DNA of 64,000 bases from Fusibacillus kribbianus (GTDB taxonomy: Bacteria > Bacillota > Clostridia > Lachnospirales > Lachnospiraceae): NCBI RefSeq assembly GCF_030053595.1, contig NZ_JASGBQ010000002.1:1-64000 (forward strand). Direction: 5' to 3'. This document shows positions 34,544 through 44,243 of this stretch, piece after piece. Positions within the stretch are counted from its first letter, which is position 1. Every line of letters starts with the position of its first letter. The notes below the pieces were generated by a model. That model had not been told where the DNA came from. It saw only the letters and a program-made list of their open reading frames with translations, and did not search any database. The position numbers and the translations under genes were made by a program.

Positions 34544-35584
34544 TCATGAAAAACACAGTTTCAAAACTCTGATCAGCGCTTCATTTTCCTCATGGGTCCT
34601 CACCGCGATCCGGTAATACCCCTTTGAGAGGCCCCGGTAATTGGAGCAGTCACGAATAAGGATTCCCCTGGAAAGAAGCGCTTCCCACAGTCCCTTTCTG
34701 TCACAATAAAAAAACAGATAATTGGCGCTTCCCTCATAAAGCTTCATCGGAAAGCTTCTGAGTCTTTCTGAGAGCCACTTCCGCTCCCTGCTTATATAAT
34801 CCACAGATCGTTTCACATAGGCCGTCTCTTTAAGCGCCGCCAGACCGGCACAGGCCGCCGGCAGGGATACACTCCAGGGCTGCCTGAGGCCGTTCATCTG
34901 ATCGAGGAGCTCCTGCTCCTCTGTCAGACCGTATCCCAGCCGAAGTCCGGCCATGGCATACGTCTTTGTAAAGGCCTTTAAAAGAAAGAGACTGCCTCCG
35001 GAAAGCTGGTCCTCCATGGTGTAAAGCTCTTTTTTACCGGTCAGTTCCAGAAAACACTCATCAATAACAAGAAGAGCCCCAACCGACCTGCACCGGTCAA
35101 GGATCCGCAAAAGGGTCGTCTTTTCCGTGAGAACTCCCGTGGGATTGTTGGGGTTACAGAGATAGACAAGCTCTGTCCCTTCCGTGATTGCCTCAATAAA
35201 ATCCTCCTTCAGGCAAAAACCTGTCTCCTCCTTCAGCCGGTAAAAGACACACTCGCAGCCGCAGGCTGACAGCGCAGTTTCATATTCCGCAAAGGTCGGT
35301 GCAGGGAGAAGTGCCTTCTTCGGCTTTTTTGCTGCAGCCAGAAGAAAAATAAGCTCTGCCGCGCCGTTGCCGCAGATGACCTTCGATGCTTCCGTGCCGG
35401 CTGCGGCCGCGATCGCCTCCCTGAGTTCCAGAGAATCCGGATCCGGATAGCGCTCTGACCGGCAGACTCCCCCGATGGCCGCATCCCTTACAGACTCCGG
35501 CATCCCCAGGGGATTCAGGTTTGCAGAAAAATCCGTCACGTTTTTATGCTGATACACGTTGCCGCCATGTACATGCTTCTTCAT
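34544..35584 (-). CDS. cobD: Threonine-phosphate decarboxylase-like aminotransferase CobD
   Basis: A PLP enzyme of 346 residues that makes the aminopropanol phosphate linker from threonine phosphate. It opens with [20 protein letters not shown], the CobD signature. The PLP lysine lies in [15 protein letters not shown], and [11 protein letters not shown] and the C-terminal Arg in [13 protein letters not shown] are present. The position between cbiB and cbiP supports CobD rather than histidinol-phosphate aminotransferase, a close relative. Confidence 0.92.
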   Translation of the reverse strand: MKKHVHGGNVYQHKNVTDFSANLNPLGMPESVRDAAIGGVCRSERYPDPDSLELREAIAAAAGTEASKVICGNGAAELIFLLAAAKKPKKALLPAPTFAEYETALSACGCECVFYRLKEETGFCLKEDFIEAITEGTELVYLCNPNNPTGVLTEKTTLLRILDRCRSVGALLVIDECFLELTGKKELYTMEDQLSGGSLFLLKAFTKTYAMAGLRLGYGLTEEQELLDQMNGLRQPWSVSLPAACAGLAALKETAYVKRSVDYISRERKWLSERLRSFPMKLYEGSANYLFFYCDRKGLWEALLSRGILIRDCSNYRGLSKGYYRIAVRTHEENEALIRVLKLCFS

Positions 35585-35640
35585 GTCTGTTTCTTATCCT
35601 TTTCTCTGTTCTTGACAGCGCTGCACGCTGAACCAGTATC

Positions 35641-36618
35641 TCAAAACCGGAAAAGAACCCGGTAGAGAAGAATCGACAGGCCCAGGAAAAGAAGAAGACC
35701 GAGAACCGCCGTCCCATACATCAGACGGTTTGCCCTCCGGATATCCTCAAATTCCACAGGTCTCTTGGCATCTCCTATGGTTTTCTTCCTGTGCAGGACA
35801 CCAAAATACCAGGCATCGCCGGCCAGCTGGACGCCGAGAGCCCCTGCACACACCGATTCGGTCTGAGCGGAATTGGGGCTGGCATGGTTGTACCTGTCTC
35901 TCCAGTAAATTTCCCAGGCACCTGCCATATCCATCCGCAGGATGCCGCTGGCCAGAATCATAAGCACCGCAGAGATCCTGGCAGGAATATAATTGCAGAT
36001 ATCATCGAGCCAGGCTGCCACCCGGCCAAAATAAAGATATTTTTCATTTTTATAGGCGATCATGGAATCCATGGTATTGACTGCCTTATAAAAGAAGCCC
36101 AGAACCGCGCCGCCAAGAGCCATATACAGCATGGGGGCAATGACACCGTCCGAGGTGTTCTCCGCCACGGTCTCCACTGCCGCTTTCGTGACTCCCTCCT
36201 CCGTCAGGTTTTCGGTGTCACGGCCGACGATCATGGAAACGGCTTTTCTGGCTCCCTCCAGGTCTCCCTTTTTCAACGGAGCATAGACTCTCATGCTCTC
36301 GGTCCGAAGGGATTTCGCCGCAATGAGCTGATAACACATAAGACTTTCCAGCGCCACCCGCGCATAGGGATGCAGACGGCCGGCCAGATAAAGAAGGCCG
36401 AAGGGGATCCCTGTTGATACGACCAGCACAAGTATCACCAGCACTGCTCCGCCGGCGATCTCATCTCCTGGAGTGTCCGGGAAAAAATTCCGGATCTTCC
36501 TTTCAAGAAAAGAAATCATATTCCCGATGAAACGGATCGGATGGGGCAGCCAGTACGGATCACCAAACAAAAGATCCAGCAAAAATCCGATCCCAAGGGA
36601 TACAGCAATATATTTCAT
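35641..36618 (-). CDS. cbiB: Adenosylcobinamide-phosphate synthase CbiB
   Basis: A membrane protein that attaches aminopropanol phosphate to cobyric acid. It is about 325 residues with several membrane segments. The N-terminus contains LLDLLFGDPYWLPHPIRFIG, a clear CbiB mark, and VAENTSDGVIAPMLYMALGG and RYNHASPNSAQTESVCAGAL follow. The start MKYIAVSL overlaps the cobC stop by 4 bp (ATGA), which fits translational coupling. Confidence 0.95.
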   Translation of the reverse strand: MKYIAVSLGIGFLLDLLFGDPYWLPHPIRFIGNMISFLERKIRNFFPDTPGDEIAGGAVLVILVLVVSTGIPFGLLYLAGRLHPYARVALESLMCYQLIAAKSLRTESMRVYAPLKKGDLEGARKAVSMIVGRDTENLTEEGVTKAAVETVAENTSDGVIAPMLYMALGGAVLGFFYKAVNTMDSMIAYKNEKYLYFGRVAAWLDDICNYIPARISAVLMILASGILRMDMAGAWEIYWRDRYNHASPNSAQTESVCAGALGVQLAGDAWYFGVLHRKKTIGDAKRPVEFEDIRRANRLMYGTAVLGLLLFLGLSILLYRVLFRF

Positions 36619-37232
36619 GGAATGCTCCTGATATTCGTAAGTATTTGATTCCCTGTTTTCCACAGGTCTTCCTTAAGGTCGGCCATAAATCCGCAGCCAT
36701 TCTTCGCCTGCCAGTCATAGAATTCCTTTTTCGGGAACGCAAACTGCTCCAGAATGGCCATGATGCTCCCTCCATGTACCACAAAGGCCCCGAAGGATCC
36801 TCCCTCCTTCAAAAGCTCCTCCACGGAAAGAAGAAAGCCGCGGCATGTCCGCGCAGAAAAATCAGCCTTTGCCTCACCGTCTGGCGGAGCCGCCAGACCG
36901 CCGCTGTCGATCCAGCTCTGATAAGCAGGATCATCTTTCAGTTCCTCATAATTTTTATTTTCAAACTCACCGAAATCACATTCGTTGAAGTCCGTCCGGA
37001 CTCTGAGCTTCCGACCGGGAAATAAAAGCTCTGCCGTCTCTTTTGTTCTCAAAAGACCGCTCACATAAACAGCTCCGGAGACCTCCGGCCCCGGCAGAAA
37101 AAGCCCATTCCTCCCGGCTATTTCCATAAGCTCCCCGATTCCCTTCGGACTTAACGGCTCATCGGTGGACCCGATATACCGCCTCTGCAAATTGCCCACG
37201 GTCTTTCCGTGGCGGATCAGATAGATTTTCAT
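36615..37232 (-). CDS. cobC: Alpha-ribazole phosphatase-like histidine phosphatase
   Basis: A 205-residue phosphoglycerate-mutase-like phosphatase with the RHG motif in IYLIRHGKTVGN at residues 3-14, YVSGLLRTKETAELL and the second His in FVVHGGSIMAIL. The operon position points to CobC, which removes the phosphate of alpha-ribazole phosphate or of the finished cobalamin phosphate. The fold alone does not fix the substrate. Confidence 0.88.
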   Translation of the reverse strand: MKIYLIRHGKTVGNLQRRYIGSTDEPLSPKGIGELMEIAGRNGLFLPGPEVSGAVYVSGLLRTKETAELLFPGRKLRVRTDFNECDFGEFENKNYEELKDDPAYQSWIDSGGLAAPPDGEAKADFSARTCRGFLLSVEELLKEGGSFGAFVVHGGSIMAILEQFAFPKKEFYDWQAKNGCGFMADLKEDLWKTGNQILTNIRSIP

Positions 37233-37237
37233 GGCTC

Positions 37238-37582
37238 TTATCCTTTTATTTTAATGGGGATCCCGGCGATGACCCGGTACACGGTTTCGGCTTCCTTTGC
37301 CAGCCTGCATAGGAGCCTTCCTGTCAGCTCCCTGTATTCCCGGTCAAAGGCCTCCATGGGCACAATTCCGTTTCCTATCTCATCTGCCGTCAGAATCCGG
37401 CCGGGAAGCCGAAAAGCCTCTGCAGTCAGAGTTTCTTCGATCTTGTCCGGAGACTGTCCCTCCGAAAGCTTTTCCCGGATATATTCCTGCACGTCAGGGA
37501 AAACCAGTTCCTCACGACCGTCTGCCATCTGAAGAGCCAGATCCTTTTTTCCCTGATAAGCGCCTCCGATCATCAATATCAT
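37238..37582 (-). CDS. Short CobU-like protein with altered P-loop
   Basis: A protein of about 114 residues from MILMIGGAYQGKKD; the start is set by GGAGGAAGCAGCAG. The Walker A of CobU (GGxxSGKS) is changed to GGAYQGKKD, losing the Ser/Thr that binds magnesium. The middle region with the guanylylated His is missing. The C-terminus keeps the CobU pattern ADEIGNGIVP, then a Tyr-Arg-rich helix, then VYRVIAGIPIKIK. A full-length cobU-like gene lies 0.8 kb upstream. It may be a regulatory or accessory paralogue, or a kinase with reduced function. Confidence 0.75.
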   Translation of the reverse strand: MILMIGGAYQGKKDLALQMADGREELVFPDVQEYIREKLSEGQSPDKIEETLTAEAFRLPGRILTADEIGNGIVPMEAFDREYRELTGRLLCRLAKEAETVYRVIAGIPIKIKG

Positions 37583-37602
37583 CTGCTGCTTCCTCCATTC
37601 TA

Positions 37603-38355
37603 TCACAGACAGGCTGCGATTACTACAAAAATCCCCATGGAAAGCTCGCAAAGCTCCATGAACCAGCCGGCCAGATCTCCGGTGATGCCTCCGAACTCCC
37701 GGTAGGACATCCGCCTGTAATAAAGAAACAGAAGCCCGCTTCCCAAAACAGCCAGGCCCCCCGCCACAGGTGATAACAGGACCATGCCCGCCCCGCTGAC
37801 AAGGAGATAGAGAGCCAGCACCGCACGGGTAGCATACTTTTCTGCATTGGTGGAGAAGGTGGCCAAAAGGCCCTCCTTCCTGGCGTTTTTAAAGGTCACA
37901 ACGGACATTCCCGCAAGCCCTCTTGAGAATACAAAGGATACGGCCATAACCGGCATAAGGCTGTCAGGCACGGCGCTCCACATACCGAGGGTTGCCACTA
38001 GATAAACGCCGCCGAAGATGATGGCAAAGGCCCCCGTATGGGAATCCTTTAAAATCTCCAGCTTTCTCTCCCTGGTCTGATAGGAGGAAAGGGCATCTGT
38101 CGTATCCAGAAAGCCGTCCATGTGGATGCCTCCCGTCACAAGGATCGGAATCAGAGTAAGGCCTGCAGCCCGGAAAAGAGGCGGCAGGGAAAGCTGCCCG
38201 CAAAGCCAGGCAAAGCCAAATATCAGGCCGCCGACCACCAGGCCGATCAGAGGAAAGAAACACATGACATATTTCATTTTCTCCTTTGACCAGTCCGGCT
38301 TCGGCACCGGTATCTTTGAATACATGGAAAATGCCAGCAAAAAGGAATTCAGCAT
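37603..38355 (-). CDS. cobS: Cobalamin synthase (adenosylcobinamide-GDP ribazoletransferase)
   Basis: A 250-residue integral membrane enzyme joining adenosylcobinamide-GDP and alpha-ribazole. The active-site region GGIHMDGFLDTTDALSS is typical of CobS, with KDSHTGAFAIIFGGVY after it. There are about six to seven membrane segments. It overlaps the upstream cobU-type gene by 7 bp. Confidence 0.95.
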   Translation of the reverse strand: MLNSFLLAFSMYSKIPVPKPDWSKEKMKYVMCFFPLIGLVVGGLIFGFAWLCGQLSLPPLFRAAGLTLIPILVTGGIHMDGFLDTTDALSSYQTRERKLEILKDSHTGAFAIIFGGVYLVATLGMWSAVPDSLMPVMAVSFVFSRGLAGMSVVTFKNARKEGLLATFSTNAEKYATRAVLALYLLVSGAGMVLLSPVAGGLAVLGSGLLFLYYRRMSYREFGGITGDLAGWFMELCELSMGIFVVIAACL

Positions 38356-38897
38356 AAGGGGCCTCCCTTCAGAATCACGGGAATCGAACAGACCACCTCC
38401 ACGAAGGCGTCTGACCGGACAGCCAGTCCGGCGTTGATCTCTCCCAGCATTTTTTTATATTGTTCGGTAGAGTCATCATAGAGGATTCCGTCGGAAAAGA
38501 CCTCATTGGTCACCACGATCAGATGCTCTGTCTGTGCCAGAAGACAATCGATCCCCAGAAGGATTTCCTTCGGTGTCCTGTCCCCTGCACCGTCCTCCCG
38601 GTAAAACTCGTTGGCTGTCAGATTGGACATACATTCCAGGAGAACTGACGGCTTTTTTCCGTTTTTTACGGGAAGCTTCAGGTTTTTAAGGCCGGTATAG
38701 CATTCCACCGTCTCAAAGCCCTTATCCTTTCTCATATTCCTGTGGCGAAGGATCCGTCTGTGGCTCTCCTCATCAAAGGGAAACATGGTGGCTATGTAAA
38801 TTCTGTTTACGGGATTTTCTCCATCCAGACGAAGCAGCAGATCTTCACTGTATTCCGATTTCCCGCTTCCGCTGCCGCCCGTCACAGTCACAAACAT
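38349..38897 (-). CDS. cobU: CobU-type adenosylcobinamide kinase / guanylyltransferase
   Basis: A 182-residue protein with an intact Walker A VTGGSGSGKSEYSE at residues 5-18 and the region HRRILRHRNMRKDKGFETVE, which carries the candidate guanylylated His. It ends with IPVILKG as in CobU. The usual GxGIVP motif is replaced by FSDGILYDD, which is odd because the short paralogue nearby keeps GNGIVP. It follows cobT by 11 bp and overlaps cobS. It is most likely the working enzyme. Confidence 0.85.
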   Translation of the reverse strand: MFVTVTGGSGSGKSEYSEDLLLRLDGENPVNRIYIATMFPFDEESHRRILRHRNMRKDKGFETVECYTGLKNLKLPVKNGKKPSVLLECMSNLTANEFYREDGAGDRTPKEILLGIDCLLAQTEHLIVVTNEVFSDGILYDDSTEQYKKMLGEINAGLAVRSDAFVEVVCSIPVILKGGPLC

Positions 38898-38908
38898 TTC
38901 ATTCTCCT

Positions 38909-40033
38909 TTAGAGGGGCTTATACTGCTCCACCTGCATATCATCAAAGGTTGCCATGGTGTCGTATACTGTAAATGCCATATCGAGAACAGGCATAGCCG
39001 CCATGGCTCCCGTTCCCTCACCGAGGCACATTTCGCAGCACAGCATGGGCTTCAGTCCCAGAGCTTCAAGGACCAGAGCTCCGGCAGGCTCCTTGGACAC
39101 ATGAGAAGCGATCATGAAATCGGTGGTATGGGGCAGGAGCTTCTCGGCAAGCAAAGCTGCCACGCTGGAAATAAATCCGTCGATGACCACCGGAATGCGA
39201 TAGATCGCGCCGCCCAAAAATACGCCAGCCAGTCCTGCAATGTCATAACCGCCCACCTTACAGAGTACATCCATGGGATCGCCCGGCATCACATCCCGTT
39301 CAACGAGCGCCGTTTTGATCACACGGATCTTCCGGTCAAGACCCTCATTGGAAAGTCCGGCGCCCTTTCCGGTCATTTTTTCTACCGGCTGATGAAGAAG
39401 AGCTGCCGCCATGGCACTGCTGGTAGTGGTATTTCCGATTCCCATTTCTCCGGTTGCAATGATGTCATAGCCCTGGGCCTTCAGCTGTCCCACAAGCTTT
39501 ACGCCGACCAGAATGGCTCTCAGTGCCTCGACCCGGTCCATGGCCGGTTCCTTGGCGAAATTTCTGGTTCCTCTTCTGATCTTCCGGTTGAGAAGGGTTC
39601 TCGGCTTGATTTCCTCTGTCTCCTCCGGGATTCCCTCAATACAGTCACCTTCCGTCACTATACCGATGTCTACAGGAAAGATGTCAACACCTGCTGCCTG
39701 AGCCATAACGGTCACCGCTGTGCTTCCCTCCGCCATATTTCGTGCAACAATGGCCGTCACTTCATTTCCGGTCTGAGTCACACCTTCTTCAATGACCCCG
39801 TTGTCCGCACACATGGCAATAAGTGCCCTCTTCCTGATCTGAGGTCTCAAAGTACCGGTGATTCCGGCAATTTTTGTCAGATTCTTTTCCAGAAGGCCGA
39901 GGCTTCTAAGGGGCTTTGCAATGGTATCCCACCGTGTTTCCGCTTTCTCAACGATCTCCTTGTCAAGACCCTTTACAAGCATCAGATGTTCACCCAGGTG
40001 ATCCTCCAGTTTTCTCATCATTTTCTCATCCAT
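38909..40033 (-). CDS. cobT: Nicotinate-nucleotide:dimethylbenzimidazole phosphoribosyltransferase
   Basis: CobT makes alpha-ribazole phosphate, activating the lower-ligand base. It is 374 residues, slightly longer than usual because of an N-terminal helix. Family sequences include CADNGVIEEGVTQTG, GEMGIGNTTTSSAM and GGYDIAGLAGVFLGGA, and the catalytic Glu sits in MCLGEGTGAMAAMP. The base used is unknown because no lower-ligand synthesis gene is present here. Confidence 0.96.
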   Translation of the reverse strand: MDEKMMRKLEDHLGEHLMLVKGLDKEIVEKAETRWDTIAKPLRSLGLLEKNLTKIAGITGTLRPQIRKRALIAMCADNGVIEEGVTQTGNEVTAIVARNMAEGSTAVTVMAQAAGVDIFPVDIGIVTEGDCIEGIPEETEEIKPRTLLNRKIRRGTRNFAKEPAMDRVEALRAILVGVKLVGQLKAQGYDIIATGEMGIGNTTTSSAMAAALLHQPVEKMTGKGAGLSNEGLDRKIRVIKTALVERDVMPGDPMDVLCKVGGYDIAGLAGVFLGGAIYRIPVVIDGFISSVAALLAEKLLPHTTDFMIASHVSKEPAGALVLEALGLKPMLCCEMCLGEGTGAMAAMPVLDMAFTVYDTMATFDDMQVEQYKPL

Positions 40034-40057
40034 GGTTTCTTCCTCTTCTCACTGAAA

Positions 40058-41455
40058 TTACTTTTGTTCGTTATCTCTTAACATTTTATAGGCAAGGCAG
40101 GCTCTGAGAAAACCCTCCGCCGCTTTTTTATTTCCGTAGTAATAAAAGTGCGGAAAGCCTGCCAAAAGATTTCCCTTATTCACAATGCACCGCCAGCTTC
40201 TGCTTCCTGACGGCTTTTGGGCCAGAAAGGCATCCCCGTTTTCCGTGCTGTCCCAGTAATGGAATTCGTGGGCCGGAAACTGTTCTCCCTTCCTTCCGAT
40301 CATGGTATCCTCACCGGCCGTCAGAGTCACATAGCCGAACCGGTTCAGCTTCGGTGTCCGGAAAGCATCGCCTTCGATCATCCCAACCATGGGCCATGCG
40401 ATACCGTCCTCATCCTCGAGAGTTTTGTGAAGATATAAAAAACCGCCGCATTCCGCCAGACAGGGCATTCCTCCTGCTATGGCCTCCTTCACCGATTTTT
40501 TCATATTCTGATTCTCCGACAGCTCCTTTGCGTAAAGCTCCGGATACCCTCCTCCGAGAAGCAGGCCGTCAGCCGCCTCCGGGATCCGCTCCTCCCTCAG
40601 AGGACTGAAATACAAAAGCTCCGCCCCTATTTCCTCAAGGAGACAGAGATTGTCCGCATAGTAAAAATCAAAGGCCTCATCCCTGGCCACAGCCACCTTC
40701 ACCGGATACTCTTTGGAAGGATTTCCGGAACCGGCTTTCAAAGGGATCGCATTGAGCTCCGGCGCCGTTTTTGCCAGGGCAAACAGTCCGTCCAGATCCA
40801 CCGTTTCCGAAAGGACCTGGGCCAGCTTCTCCAGCCGTTCCTTCAGATCCGCGATCTCTTCCGGCCTTTTCAGGCCCAGATGACGGCTTTCCAGAAGGCA
40901 GTCAGTAAGCTTCGGCACATACCCGTATACCCTGATAGGAAGCTCCGATTCAATCAGTTCCTTCATCCGGGGATAAAGCATGGGAGAAACCTGATTCAAG
41001 ATGACTCCGCGAAGCTGCTTCTGTTCCTCGTAGTCCAGAAAGCCCTTGATGAGAGGCACTGCCGAACGGCTAACCCCCCTACAGTTGACGATAAGAACGG
41101 CAGGAGTGTCTGTCAAAGCCGCCACCTCGCTGGTGCTGGCCTTTCCCGTGATGCCTCCCAGCCCGTCAAAATACCCCATGACACCCTCGATCACGGAAAG
41201 CTCTGCATCCTTTGCCCCCCGTTCCAGAAGATATCTCAGGGTCTCTCTGTCTGTAAAGAAGCTGTCCAGATTCCTCGATTCCAGAGAAAGGACGCTTCTG
41301 TGAAACATGGTATCTATATAGTCCGGACCGCATTTGAAGGAAGCCAGCTTAAGCCCTTTCTTTTTCCAGGCCGCCAGAAGACCGCAGGTGATCAGAGTCT
41401 TGCCGCTTCCACTTCCCGGTGCTGCCAAAAGCAGCCTCGGTGTCTTCCCGCTCAT
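40058..41455 (-). CDS. cbiA: Cobyrinate a,c-diamide synthase
   Basis: CbiA amidates the a and c side chains of cobyrinate with glutamine and ATP. It is 465 residues. The N-terminal ATPase domain has APGSGSGKTLITCGLL. The C-terminal glutaminase domain has LLLGGGYPELYA, the Cys in CLAECGGFLYL and the His in FPAHEFHYWD. It overlaps the preceding fusion gene by 4 bp. Confidence 0.96.
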   Translation of the reverse strand: MSGKTPRLLLAAPGSGSGKTLITCGLLAAWKKKGLKLASFKCGPDYIDTMFHRSVLSLESRNLDSFFTDRETLRYLLERGAKDAELSVIEGVMGYFDGLGGITGKASTSEVAALTDTPAVLIVNCRGVSRSAVPLIKGFLDYEEQKQLRGVILNQVSPMLYPRMKELIESELPIRVYGYVPKLTDCLLESRHLGLKRPEEIADLKERLEKLAQVLSETVDLDGLFALAKTAPELNAIPLKAGSGNPSKEYPVKVAVARDEAFDFYYADNLCLLEEIGAELLYFSPLREERIPEAADGLLLGGGYPELYAKELSENQNMKKSVKEAIAGGMPCLAECGGFLYLHKTLEDEDGIAWPMVGMIEGDAFRTPKLNRFGYVTLTAGEDTMIGRKGEQFPAHEFHYWDSTENGDAFLAQKPSGSRSWRCIVNKGNLLAGFPHFYYYGNKKAAEGFLRACLAYKMLRDNEQK

Positions 41456-43470
41456 GGCTCCGCCTTCCTTTCTGATTCTGTTTTTCCGCCGCTTCCGGAA
41501 AAGCTGATGATGTAAACCGGGTTCATTCCCATCATCATCTCGTATCTTCCGAGGCGTTTTCCCCTGGAAGCAGTGACCTGGGAGACCTCCACATCCTCCA
41601 CCGGAAATTCCTTCAGAACTTCCATGGCCTCCGCCACAGTCTCCAGCGCAATGGCGTTGATCACGATCCGGGCTTTCTCATTTTTCTTCAGAATCAAGCG
41701 GACGATGTCCCGCATATTCCCGGAGGAGCCGCCGATGAACGCATGGGTAGGAGCCGGAAGCTCTTCCATGGCCTCCGGCGCCAGTCCTTCCACAATCTCC
41801 ATGTTGGGCACGGCAAATTTTTGTTTATTCTCACGAAGAAGAGAAACTGCTTCCTCATTTTTTTCTATGGCATAAACCGTTCCGTCACAGGCCTGGAGGG
41901 CCGCCTCTACAGAAACGGAACCGGTCCCCGCACCGATATCATAAATCACCGAATCCCTTTTAAGCTTCATCCGGGACAAAGAGACCGCACGGACCTCCAG
42001 CTTCGTCATGGGTACCTTTCCCCGGAGAAATTCCTCATCCGGGATCCCGTGGGTGACAACATGATCCCCCGCCTCCGGATTTTCAATGAGCGCCACCGCA
42101 AGGCTCTCAAAGGCCTCTTCTCTGAGCTCTTCCGGACTTCCGGTACGAATCTTCTCTCCCTCGTAGGAAAGCTCCTCACCGACCGTCAGCGTCACCCCGG
42201 AAAAACCGTAAAACAGAAGGGTATCGCAAAGCTCCCTCACACAGTCTTTTCCTCCCAGCAGCGTAAACACCTTTCTGTTTGTCCGCACTGCCTGCAGAAG
42301 ATTCTCCGTTCGCCCGTGAATACTCATGAATATCCCGTCATCCCAGGAAACCCCCAGCCGGTCCGCAAAATAAACGAGAGAAGAGACTCCGGGAATCAGC
42401 CGAACCGTATAGCCCCTCCCGTAAAGAAGCGGAAGCAGCTTTTTGGCTCCGCTGTAAAAGCCGATATCTCCGGAAAAGGCCACCGCAGGCCTCACATACT
42501 CCGGATGTACCTCCAGCCATTCCAGCAGCTCCTCATTTTTATAGGAAATAAACGAGGGCTTTCCAAAGGCGGACAGCCCTTCCACCATCCGTTTTGCTCC
42601 CAAAATCACATCGCATTCTGCCAAAACATCCCATGCTTCCTTCGTCAAAAGAGACAAATCGCCGGTTCCCATGGATACAAGCGCGATCTTTCTATGCAGC
42701 GCAGGCATTTTTCCCGCCATTTCAAAGATTCGCCCCTTGACCTCCTCAAAGGTCAGGCCGTCTTCTTCCCTGGGCCGTCCCACAACAATGACACCAGCTC
42801 CGGCCCTTTTTGCCGCCCGCAGTTTTTCCTCATAGCCTCCGGCCTTTCCAGAGGCCTTGGTCACCAGCCAGGAGATCCCGTACTGCTTCATGGTGGCATA
42901 ATTCATATCCTCAGAAAACGGCCCCTGCATACAGATGAGATTTCTGCCTGCAAATCCCAGACGGGAGGCTGCCAAAACCGATTCTTCCGTGGAAAGCACC
43001 CGGGCATACACTCTTGTTTTGTAATCCTCCAGGGCCGTATATTCCGAAAGCTCCTTGCTTCCGGTGGAAGCAAGAATATTCCCTGTACGCCTCTTCAGCA
43101 TGGAAACTGCATCCCTGACGCTTTCTGCAAACTCGACCTCATCTTCGAGCTGCGAACCTGTATTTTCCCTGAGAAGGCGCAGATAAGCAAGGCCGGCTTT
43201 TTCGGCCGCCTTTCGGATATTTTCGGAGACGGCGACCGCATAGGGATGGGTTGCATCCACGACACAGGAGAAATCCTCCTTTTTCATCAGAGACTCCATC
43301 TGCCCTTCGTCAAGCCGTCCCATCAGATGGGTGATTCCCTCTGCTCTCGGCAAAAGCGTCTCCCCGTATTCTGTTGCCACACAGACCGATGCAGGGATCC
43401 GGGCCGCTGCCAGGCACTCCGCCAGCCTGCGTCCTTCTGTGGTTCCTGCAAAAATCAGTACCTGTTTCAT
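41452..43470 (-). CDS. CbiJ-CbiE-CbiT triple fusion
   Basis: A 672-residue protein joining three cobalamin enzymes. Residues 1-255 are CbiJ, cobalt-precorrin-6A reductase (LIFAGTTEGRRLAECL, VVDATHPYAVAVSENI). Residues 261-465 are CbiE, the precorrin-7 C5 methyltransferase (VSMGTGDLSLLTKEAW, VAFSGDIGFYSGAKKL, LIPGVSSLVYFADRLG). Residues 475-660 are CbiT, the C15 methylase/decarboxylase, with the SAM site VIYDIGAGTGSVSVEAA at 508-524. CbiE-CbiT fusions (CobL) are common; adding CbiJ in front is less so. These steps are neighbouring in the pathway, so channelling is plausible. No frameshift is seen. Confidence 0.93.
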   Translation of the reverse strand: MKQVLIFAGTTEGRRLAECLAAARIPASVCVATEYGETLLPRAEGITHLMGRLDEGQMESLMKKEDFSCVVDATHPYAVAVSENIRKAAEKAGLAYLRLLRENTGSQLEDEVEFAESVRDAVSMLKRRTGNILASTGSKELSEYTALEDYKTRVYARVLSTEESVLAASRLGFAGRNLICMQGPFSEDMNYATMKQYGISWLVTKASGKAGGYEEKLRAAKRAGAGVIVVGRPREEDGLTFEEVKGRIFEMAGKMPALHRKIALVSMGTGDLSLLTKEAWDVLAECDVILGAKRMVEGLSAFGKPSFISYKNEELLEWLEVHPEYVRPAVAFSGDIGFYSGAKKLLPLLYGRGYTVRLIPGVSSLVYFADRLGVSWDDGIFMSIHGRTENLLQAVRTNRKVFTLLGGKDCVRELCDTLLFYGFSGVTLTVGEELSYEGEKIRTGSPEELREEAFESLAVALIENPEAGDHVVTHGIPDEEFLRGKVPMTKLEVRAVSLSRMKLKRDSVIYDIGAGTGSVSVEAALQACDGTVYAIEKNEEAVSLLRENKQKFAVPNMEIVEGLAPEAMEELPAPTHAFIGGSSGNMRDIVRLILKKNEKARIVINAIALETVAEAMEVLKEFPVEDVEVSQVTASRGKRLGRYEMMMGMNPVYIISFSGSGGKTESERKAEP

Positions 43471-43499
43471 GAAAAAACCTCCTCAAGAAGTTTTTACTC

Positions 43500-44243
43500 T
43501 TATTCCTCTGTTTCCGGAACCCGGTAGCCTCTCGGCGTCACCATCTTTCCGCCAATGTTCTTTGTCTGGGAATTGCCGATCCACACGGTGGTAAACATAT
43601 CCACCTGCGTGTCGCGAAGCTCTCTTAAGGTCAGTACATGACCCTCCTCCCCTTCGCGCCCGATATTCTTCACATAGCCGCAGACCGTTTCCGGACTCTG
43701 ATGCTTTAACACCAGGTCGCAGGCTCTCTGCAGATAATCCTTTCTCTTTTTGCTGGAAGGGTTATACAGGCAGATGACAAAATCTGCTGCAGCCGCAAGC
43801 TCCACCCGCTTTTCGATCTTCTCCCAGGGGGTCAGAAGATCGCTTAAGCTGACCACCGCAAAATCATGGATCAAAGGTGCGCCGAGAACTGCCGCCCCGC
43901 TGGTAGCCGCCGTCAGACCGCCTATTAGCTTAAGCTCCACCTGGGGATAACGGACACCGATCTCATACATCAGTCCGGTCATACCATAAACGCCGGCATC
44001 TCCGCTGCATATCATGGCCACGGTCTTCCCCTTTGCCGCCTCGGCAAAGGCCAGCTCACATCGTTCCACCTCCCGCTTCATGGGGGTCGTCAGAAATTCC
44101 TTTCCCGGGAAATGCTTCCTCACAAGATCCACATATACGGTATATCCCACGATCACATCGCTGCTCTTCAAAGCCTCCGCCGCTTCAATGGTCATCTTTT
44201 CATAAGCTCCCGGACCGATACCGATTACATAAAGAGTATTCAA
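43500..44243 (-). CDS. cbiH: Precorrin-3B/cobalt-factor III C17-methyltransferase
   Basis: CbiH methylates C17 and contracts the ring. It is 247 residues of the tetrapyrrole methylase fold, with LYVIGIGPGAYEKMTIEA, AMICSGDAGVYGMTGLM, IGGLTAATSGAAVLGAPL and AADFVICLYNPSSKKR. The start overlaps the cbiG stop by 4 bp (ATGA). Confidence 0.95.
   Translation of the reverse strand: MNTLYVIGIGPGAYEKMTIEAAEALKSSDVIVGYTVYVDLVRKHFPGKEFLTTPMKREVERCELAFAEAAKGKTVAMICSGDAGVYGMTGLMYEIGVRYPQVELKLIGGLTAATSGAAVLGAPLIHDFAVVSLSDLLTPWEKIEKRVELAAAADFVICLYNPSSKKRKDYLQRACDLVLKHQSPETVCGYVKNIGREGEEGHVLTLRELRDTQVDMFTTVWIGNSQTKNIGGKMVTPRGYRVPETEE

Noticed and set aside
41743-43527. 594-codon open frame opposite the CbiJ-E-T fusion
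   Set aside because: It is antisense to a well-supported gene, with an odd Arg/His/Pro-rich composition and no ribosome site.
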